From contig DBBX01000010.1 in assembly GCA_002292815.1 (NCBI GenBank), positions 110,491 through 120,588 of the forward strand: a stretch of 10,098 bases of DNA, in the 5' to 3' direction. This document shows, piece after piece, positions 5,635 to 10,098 of the stretch (position 1 is its first letter; each line of letters begins with the position of its first letter). The translations under genes and the position numbers were made by a program. This DNA comes from Thiotrichaceae bacterium UBA973. Its GTDB lineage: Bacteria; Pseudomonadota; Gammaproteobacteria; Eutrophobiales; Eutrophobiaceae. The notes beneath the pieces were generated by a model. The model worked only from the letters and a program-made list of their open reading frames with translations. It made no database searches and was not told the DNA's origin.

Positions 5635-6726
5635 ATGCGTCTTCTAAAAATATCTATTGCCATTGTTTTCTTTTTTGTTTTTTTCTTTGCATACCATTTT
5701 TCCAGTAATGCGCCTGTCACAGAGGATGAAATCTTTCGTGATGATGAAGAAATACAAGCTGCACGTTCGATCAAGCAATTTATCAAAGACCTTGATGCTG
5801 ATAAGACGACGTATGTTGCTCGTGGCGCACATTCTAAAGCCCATGCTTGCGTCAAAGCTTTTTTCGAAATTAATGAAATTATCAAGCCTCAATTACAGCA
5901 TGGTCTATTCTCTCAACCTGGCAGAAGCTATAAAGGGTGGATACGTTTTTCTAACGCAAAGGGAGGCATGACAGGGAATTACGACATAAATAAAGACGCA
6001 CATGGGATGGCGATAAAACTCTTTAATATTTATCAGCATGGATTAGAAAAGAAGGTGGATGGTCCAGATACACAAGAATTCCTGATGCATGACAGCCCTG
6101 TCTTTTTTGTTGCAAATATTGATGACTACAATCAGTTTCTTGAAAGTGAAGATAAGGTTTTATATTTTGTTAAAGACATCAATCCTTTTAAATGGAAATT
6201 AAGAGAATTAATGCACGCACTAGAAACCTTGAAGCCGCCACCTATAAGCCCCCTGAAAACACAGTATTTCAGTAATACCGCTTATAAGCTCGGATCACAT
6301 AACATAAAATTTTCAGCTAGATCTTGTGCTTTACAAGATAAAATCTCGTCAGATGAAAAATTTGATCCTGATTTTTTGCAAAAAGAAATGGCTAAGGAAT
6401 TAACAACAGGAACAGGTTGCTTTGATTTTATGGTGCAATTACAAGATCCAAATAAATACATGCCAATTGAGGATCCAAGTATTGAATGGCGCGAATCAGA
6501 TTCACCGTTTATCACAGTGGCTAAAATCATAATTCCAAGTCAGGAATTTAACAGCCCAATGCAGCGTGAATTCTGCGAGAACTTGTCTTATTCTCCCTGG
6601 AATAGCTTGTTTGAGCATCGCCCAATTGGAGAATTAAATCGAATAAGAAAAGAGGTCTATCAAGCGAGCTCCAGCCATAGGCATAAAATAAATAAAGCAG
6701 AGACGCCGACAAACCTCGATTGGTAA
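5635..6726 (+). CDS. Membrane-anchored catalase-related haem protein
   Basis: A 363-residue protein of the catalase superfamily, much shorter than true catalases (about 480 or more) and lacking their C-terminal parts. It starts with a very Phe-rich hydrophobic segment (about 5-20) without a clear cleavage site, so it is probably tethered with the haem domain outside the cytoplasm. Haem-pocket residues align by eye: distal His66 in G-A-H-S-K-A, W-I-R-F-S-N (102-107), G-M-A-I-K-L (124-129), P-V-F-F (155-158), and proximal R338-x3-Y342, followed by H-R-H as in catalases. The distal Asn of catalases seems replaced by Asp153 (M-H-D-S-P). Relatives include minicatalases acting as peroxidases and catalase-related allene oxide synthases that convert fatty-acid hydroperoxides. 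The start has AAGGGA 5 bases upstream. It follows the cytochrome gene by 53 bases. Haem binding is likely; substrate unknown, and ordinary H2O2 dismutation is doubtful. Confidence 0.85.
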   Translation: MRLLKISIAIVFFFVFFFAYHFSSNAPVTEDEIFRDDEEIQAARSIKQFIKDLDADKTTYVARGAHSKAHACVKAFFEINEIIKPQLQHGLFSQPGRSYKGWIRFSNAKGGMTGNYDINKDAHGMAIKLFNIYQHGLEKKVDGPDTQEFLMHDSPVFFVANIDDYNQFLESEDKVLYFVKDINPFKWKLRELMHALETLKPPPISPLKTQYFSNTAYKLGSHNIKFSARSCALQDKISSDEKFDPDFLQKEMAKELTTGTGCFDFMVQLQDPNKYMPIEDPSIEWRESDSPFITVAKIIIPSQEFNSPMQREFCENLSYSPWNSLFEHRPIGELNRIRKEVYQASSSHRHKINKAETPTNLDW

Positions 6727-6740
6727 AGTAATATTCCCCT

Positions 6741-7385
6741 ATGTCAGGAAATAACCCCGTATTTGATGTCAATTGTACTGCTTGTCCAAGGTTGAGTGAT
6801 TTTTTACAAGAAGTCCGTGAACAATATTCCCAATATCACGCACGACCTGTTCCGGCTTTTGGTGTCAAAAAGCCTAAGTTACTTATAGTCGGGCTAGCGC
6901 CCGGGTTGCACGGTGCTAATGCTACTGGCAGACCCTTTACCGGAGATCATGCCGGGATCATTCTATATGAGATGCTTTATAAATATGGATTCAGCAATAA
7001 AGCAATATCGACAGATTTGAATGATGGCTTGGTATTGAAGCATTGTCGAATCACCAATGCGGTAAAATGTTTGCCCCCTGCAAATAAGCCTATTGGCGAA
7101 GAAATTAATACCTGCAATCGTTATTTAGTTGAAGAATTGAAGACTATCGATAAAAAAGCTGTGATTCTTAGCTTAGGGCTGGTTTCACACAAAGCAGTGA
7201 TAAAGGCTTTAGGGTTAAAGCAATCAGACCATCCCTTTAGTCATGGTAAAGCTTATGAGCTTGATGATGGACGAACCATTATTGATTCTTATCATTGCAG
7301 TCGATACAACACAAACACAAAAAGGCTGACTGAAGCTATGTTCAGTCATATATTTGCCCGGATTAAGGCTCAGCTCAAAACCTAG
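6741..7385 (+). CDS. Type 5 (UdgB-like) uracil-DNA glycosylase
   Basis: A 214-residue cytoplasmic DNA repair enzyme that removes uracil, and in studied family 5 members also other deaminated bases, from DNA. Motif 1 is G51-L-A-P-G-L-H-G-A-N60-x-T-G followed by F66-T-G-D69, characteristic of type 5 rather than type 4 enzymes. The C-terminal motif is Y-H185-C-S-R-Y-N-T-N-T-K-R-L-T, where relatives usually have His-Pro-Ser; here Cys186 replaces Pro. Cysteines 12, 15, 110 and 125 are placed to bind the 4Fe-4S cluster of this family. The gene starts 14 bases after the catalase-related gene with only a weak Shine-Dalgarno sequence, and ends 5 bases before uvrC, so it is probably co-transcribed with uvrC as a repair pair. 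Length is normal for the family. Confidence 0.9.
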   Translation: MSGNNPVFDVNCTACPRLSDFLQEVREQYSQYHARPVPAFGVKKPKLLIVGLAPGLHGANATGRPFTGDHAGIILYEMLYKYGFSNKAISTDLNDGLVLKHCRITNAVKCLPPANKPIGEEINTCNRYLVEELKTIDKKAVILSLGLVSHKAVIKALGLKQSDHPFSHGKAYELDDGRTIIDSYHCSRYNTNTKRLTEAMFSHIFARIKAQLKT

Positions 7386-7390
7386 TTTCT

Positions 7391-9220
7391 ATGTCATTTG
7401 ATTCAAAGTTATTCCTCAAGACGTTGACCAGTCTTCCTGGTGTTTATTGTATGCAAGATGACCAAGGGAAGGTGATCTATGTCGGCAAAGCAAAAAACCT
7501 GAAGAAACGGGTTTCAAGCTATTTTAATCGCAGCCAGTCTGATTCGCCTAAAACGCAGGTAATGATTAAGCAAGTTGAAAATATTGAGGTGACGGTTACA
7601 CATACTGAAAACGAGGCATTGATTCTAGAAAATAATCTAATAAAAAGTTATAAACCGCGGTACAACATCTTGTTTAGAGATGACAAGAGTTATCCATATC
7701 TCTATTTATCCAGCGACCATGATTACCCCCATTTTCGCTATCATCGAGGTGCCTTAAAAGGGAAGGGGAAGTATTTTGGACCCTATCCTGGTGCTGGTTC
7801 TGTCAGACGCACACTAAATCTATTACAGAAGTTGTTTATGATTAGATCTTGTGAAGACAGTGTCTTTGCGAATCGTTCTCGGCCTTGTTTGCAATATCAA
7901 ATTAAACGCTGCTCAGCCCCCTGTGTCGATATTATTGCAAAAGAAGATTATCAACGTGACATTAAGCATGCGACATTGTTTCTTGAAGGGAAAAATGATG
8001 AGGTTATAAAGTCATTAAATGAACCCATGCAAAGAGCATCAGACGCACTCGAATTCGAAGTTGCAGCAAGATTGCGTGATCAAATACGCTCGTTACGCGA
8101 TGTTCAGGAAAAACAGCATATTAGTACCGACGGTGGCGACCTTGATATCATTGCTTGCGCTATAAACGGTAACCACGCTTGTATACAGTTAGTTATTATC
8201 CGTTCCGGTTTGAATCTGGGGAGTCGTAGTTATTATCCGCAAAATATTGCTGAGCAATCAGAAGCCGATTTAGTAAAGGCATTTTTAAGTCAATTTTATT
8301 TAAATCCAAATACACAGCAAAAAACTCCCTCTGAAATATTAATCAGCCACGATATTGATGCTGTTGAATTGTTAGAAGGTGTTATTTCGGAAAAAGCAGG
8401 AAGGAAAGTAAGACTAAAATCCAAAGTGAGAGGTGAGCGTGCAAAATGGATCAGCATGACACAAGAAAACGCAGATTTGACACTAAAACATAAATTGGCG
8501 AGTAATAAGAGCCAACATAAACGCTTTGATGCCCTACAGGAATTACTCTCGTTTAAAGAGCCTATAGAACGCATGGAATGCTTTGATATTAGTCATACAC
8601 AAGGTGAGTCTACGGTTGGCTCATGTGTCGTGTTTGGACCAGATGGGCCTCTGAACTCACAATACCGGCAATTTAATATAAAAAACATTACCAAAGGTGA
8701 TGATTATGCGGCCATGAGCCAAGTTATTCGACGCCGATACACACGACTGGTTAAAGAAGACGCAAAACTACCGGATCTTATTTTAATTGATGGTGGTAAA
8801 GGTCAAATTGGCGTAGCAAAAAAGGAACTCGATGAGTTGCAAATAATGCATATTCCAATATTAGGTGTCGCTAAAGGACCTTCAAGAAAACCTGGGCTGG
8901 AAAACCTAATTCTGGCACTTGAAAATAAAACAATAGACTGTGATAGTGCATCTCCAGCTTTACATCTAATACAGCATATTCGAGATGAAGCGCATCGTTT
9001 TGCAATCACAGCGCATCGGCAAAGAAGACAAAAGACTCGCAACCGTTCAACACTCGAAGATATAGAAGGAATAGGGAACAAGCGCCGCCAAAGTCTGATA
9101 AAACATTTTGGTGGATTACAGGGAGTTGCCAAGGCTGGCATAGACGATCTGGCAAATGTGCCAGGCATTAATAAAAATCTCGCTCAGAAGATATATGAAA
9201 CATTCCACAATACGTTATGA
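7391..9220 (+). CDS. uvrC: UvrABC excinuclease subunit C
   Basis: A 609-residue UvrC, which with UvrA and UvrB makes both incisions in nucleotide excision repair. The N-terminal GIY-YIG nuclease (3' incision) shows G17-V-Y19, Y30-V-G32, Arg40 and Glu77 or Glu80. Cysteines 154, 166, 174 and 178 match the iron-sulfur cysteines described for E. coli UvrC. The UVR motif that contacts UvrB lies near 199-234. The RNase H-like nuclease (5' incision) carries Asp399 (F-D-I-S-H), Asp438, Asp467 and His535 (D-E-A-H-R-F). Two helix-hairpin-helix segments close the protein (about 556-605). The start fits the family N-terminus (F-L-K-T-L-T-S-L-P-G-V-Y), though the binding site is weak; the upstream glycosylase gene ends 5 bases earlier, so coupling is likely. 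The gene overlaps pgsA by 4 bases. E. coli has the uvrY regulator gene upstream of uvrC; here the glycosylase takes that place. Confidence 0.98.
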   Translation: MSFDSKLFLKTLTSLPGVYCMQDDQGKVIYVGKAKNLKKRVSSYFNRSQSDSPKTQVMIKQVENIEVTVTHTENEALILENNLIKSYKPRYNILFRDDKSYPYLYLSSDHDYPHFRYHRGALKGKGKYFGPYPGAGSVRRTLNLLQKLFMIRSCEDSVFANRSRPCLQYQIKRCSAPCVDIIAKEDYQRDIKHATLFLEGKNDEVIKSLNEPMQRASDALEFEVAARLRDQIRSLRDVQEKQHISTDGGDLDIIACAINGNHACIQLVIIRSGLNLGSRSYYPQNIAEQSEADLVKAFLSQFYLNPNTQQKTPSEILISHDIDAVELLEGVISEKAGRKVRLKSKVRGERAKWISMTQENADLTLKHKLASNKSQHKRFDALQELLSFKEPIERMECFDISHTQGESTVGSCVVFGPDGPLNSQYRQFNIKNITKGDDYAAMSQVIRRRYTRLVKEDAKLPDLILIDGGKGQIGVAKKELDELQIMHIPILGVAKGPSRKPGLENLILALENKTIDCDSASPALHLIQHIRDEAHRFAITAHRQRRQKTRNRSTLEDIEGIGNKRRQSLIKHFGGLQGVAKAGIDDLANVPGINKNLAQKIYETFHNTL

Positions 9221-9765
9221 ATATACCTAATCAATTAACATTACTCCGTATACTTTTAATACCCGTTTTTGTGCTGGTATTTTATCTACCAATGAGTTGG
9301 AATAATTATTTGGCATGTCTTGTCTTTACTATAGCTGCTGTGACTGATGTGCTAGATGGTTACTTGGCGAGAAAATTAAACCAAACTTCGTCACTAGGCG
9401 CATTTCTAGATCCTGTCGCAGATAAATTGATGGTTGCCGTGGTGTTAGTTTTATTGGTCCAGCAAAACCCTGTTATTTATTTAGCATTACCCGCAGCGAT
9501 CATTATCGGACGTGAGATTACTGTCTCGGCTTTACGTGAATGGATGGCCGAAATTGGTGCGCGTAATATGGTTGCTGTTTCCGCCTGGGGTAAAATAAAA
9601 ACAGTAGCACAAATGCTCGCACTAGGCTTTCTTATCTTCAGAATGCCTCTATTCGGTCTGCCCATATATGAAATTGGTCTAGTTCTACTTTATATCGCCG
9701 CAATCTTAACTTTGATATCCATGATTCAGTATCTATTAGCGGCTTGGCCACAAATAAAAGAATAA
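9217..9765 (+). CDS. pgsA: CDP-diacylglycerol--glycerol-3-phosphate 3-phosphatidyltransferase
   Basis: This 182-residue inner-membrane enzyme transfers the phosphatidyl group from CDP-diacylglycerol to glycerol 3-phosphate, the committed step to phosphatidylglycerol and cardiolipin. The CDP-alcohol phosphatidyltransferase signature is complete: D44-x2-D47-G48-x2-A51-R52-x8-G61-x3-D65-x3-D69. Family-conserved N-Q-L-T-L-L-R (5-11), G-R-E-I (98-101) and G-K-I-K-T (125-129) are also present. Hydrophobic segments lie near 7-25, 29-43, 71-97, 130-141 and 153-177. Length equals the usual one. The ATG overlaps the uvrC stop (ATGA), indicating translational coupling. No terminator follows; the tRNA promoter begins 13 bases after the stop, so read-through into the tRNAs is possible. 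Confidence 0.98.
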   Translation: MNIPNQLTLLRILLIPVFVLVFYLPMSWNNYLACLVFTIAAVTDVLDGYLARKLNQTSSLGAFLDPVADKLMVAVVLVLLVQQNPVIYLALPAAIIIGREITVSALREWMAEIGARNMVAVSAWGKIKTVAQMLALGFLIFRMPLFGLPIYEIGLVLLYIAAILTLISMIQYLLAAWPQIKE

Positions 9766-9778
9766 TTTGGTAATTTGA

Positions 9779-9806
9779 TTGACACCTCAAAAGCCGAAGC
9801 TACAAT
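9779..9806 (+). promoter_or_regulatory. Sigma-70 promoter of the tRNA cluster
   Basis: A perfect -35 TTGACA (9779-9784) is followed after 16 bases by TACAAT (9801-9806), five of six matching the -10 consensus. The GC-richer stretch after the -10 box (ATGCGTCC) resembles the discriminator of stringently controlled stable-RNA promoters. Transcription should start around 9812-9814, a few bases before tRNA-Gly. Confidence 0.85.
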
Positions 9807-9815
9807 ATGCGTCCT

Positions 9816-9892
<77 letters not shown>

Positions 9893-9900
9893 AATTATGG

Positions 9901-9930
9901 AAACCCCGGTATTTCCGGGGTTTTGTATTT
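9901..9930 (+). terminator. Intrinsic terminator-like hairpin inside the tRNA cluster
   Basis: A perfect 9-bp stem AAACCCCGG (9901-9909) and CCGGGGTTT (9915-9923) has a 5-base loop and runs into a T-rich tail (9921-9930). It begins 8 bases after the CCA of tRNA-Gly and lies 33 bases before tRNA-Cys. Form and position are those of a rho-independent terminator, so part or all transcription from the upstream promoter may stop here. Confidence 0.8.
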
Positions 9931-9963
9931 TGCAGGCGACAAAATCAGTAAAATAGTAACTCT

Positions 9964-10037
9964 GGCTGAGTGGCAGAGTGGTTATGCAGCGGTTTGCAAA
10001 ACCGTGTACCTCGGTTCAATTCCGGGCTCAGCCTCCA
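9964..10037 (+). tRNA. tRNA-Cys(GCA)
   Basis: The 74-base gene folds with acceptor GGCTGAG and CTCAGCC, a three-pair D-stem GCA with TGC, anticodon stem GCGGT with ACCGT around TT-GCA-AA (anticodon 9996-9998), and T-stem CTCGG with CCGGG containing one G-U pair. Discriminator U (T in DNA) is the key identity element for cysteinyl-tRNA synthetase, and CCA is encoded. It corresponds to cysT of the E. coli cluster. Confidence 0.97.
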
Positions 10038-10058
10038 AATTACTATATCAAGTGTCTA

Positions 10059-10098
10059 GCCCGGGTGGCGGAATTGGTAGACGCAAGGGACTTAAAAT
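10059..10098 (+). tRNA. tRNA-Leu(UAA), 5' part only
   Basis: The first 40 bases of a class II tRNA-Leu are present: acceptor strand GCCCGGG, the long Leu-type D arm, and the start of the anticodon arm with loop CT-TAA-AA (anticodon 10093-10095). It starts 21 bases after tRNA-Cys and is cut by the window end before the variable arm. It corresponds to leuZ in E. coli and reads UUA and UUG. Confidence 0.93.

Noticed and set aside
5635..5971. Alternative frames on both strands over the start of the catalase-related gene
   Set aside because: They have no family similarity and arise as shadows of a clearly conserved coding frame.

Overview
The window looks like chromosomal DNA of an AT-rich gammaproteobacterium (GC roughly 40% by eye). 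The main reason is the right end: uvrC overlapping pgsA, then tRNA-Gly(GCC), tRNA-Cys(GCA) and tRNA-Leu(UAA) with encoded CCA ends, the same order as around uvrC-pgsA-glyW-cysT-leuZ in Escherichia coli. The encoded UvrC is close to E. coli UvrC in length and in the positions of its catalytic and cysteine residues. Genus cannot be fixed from the sequence alone.

Left part (1-2277) is accessory in character. It holds small minus-strand genes with generous spacers: an exported Rap1a/Tai-type immunity-like protein (163-522), an unrecognised 94-residue acidic protein (744-1028) with a palindrome in its promoter region, and a tandem pair of about 73% identical lipoproteins (1350-1796 and 1816-2277). 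The lipoproteins resemble a small zincin-type metallopeptidase, but carry HAYAH where an active enzyme would have HExxH.

From 2438 to 9765 six genes lie on the plus strand in a tight run: a membrane-anchored LCAT-like serine acylhydrolase/acyltransferase, an exported di-haem cytochrome c of the RoxA/cytochrome c peroxidase-like group, a membrane-anchored catalase-related haem protein, a type 5 uracil-DNA glycosylase, uvrC and pgsA. The first three are all predicted to act outside the cytoplasm, and their chemistries (acyl ester cleavage or transfer, haem oxygenation/peroxidation, hydroperoxide conversion) fit a single pathway that releases and oxidises membrane lipid or another unsaturated acyl or isoprenoid substrate. 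This cassette is the best candidate in the window for an undescribed system. The next two genes are DNA repair enzymes, and pgsA makes phosphatidylglycerol phosphate; the short gaps suggest they may share transcripts with the cassette.

The right end (9779-10098) is a tRNA cluster with a near-consensus promoter. A perfect 9-bp stem terminator-like hairpin sits inside the cluster, between tRNA-Gly and tRNA-Cys. The tRNA-Leu gene is cut by the window edge.
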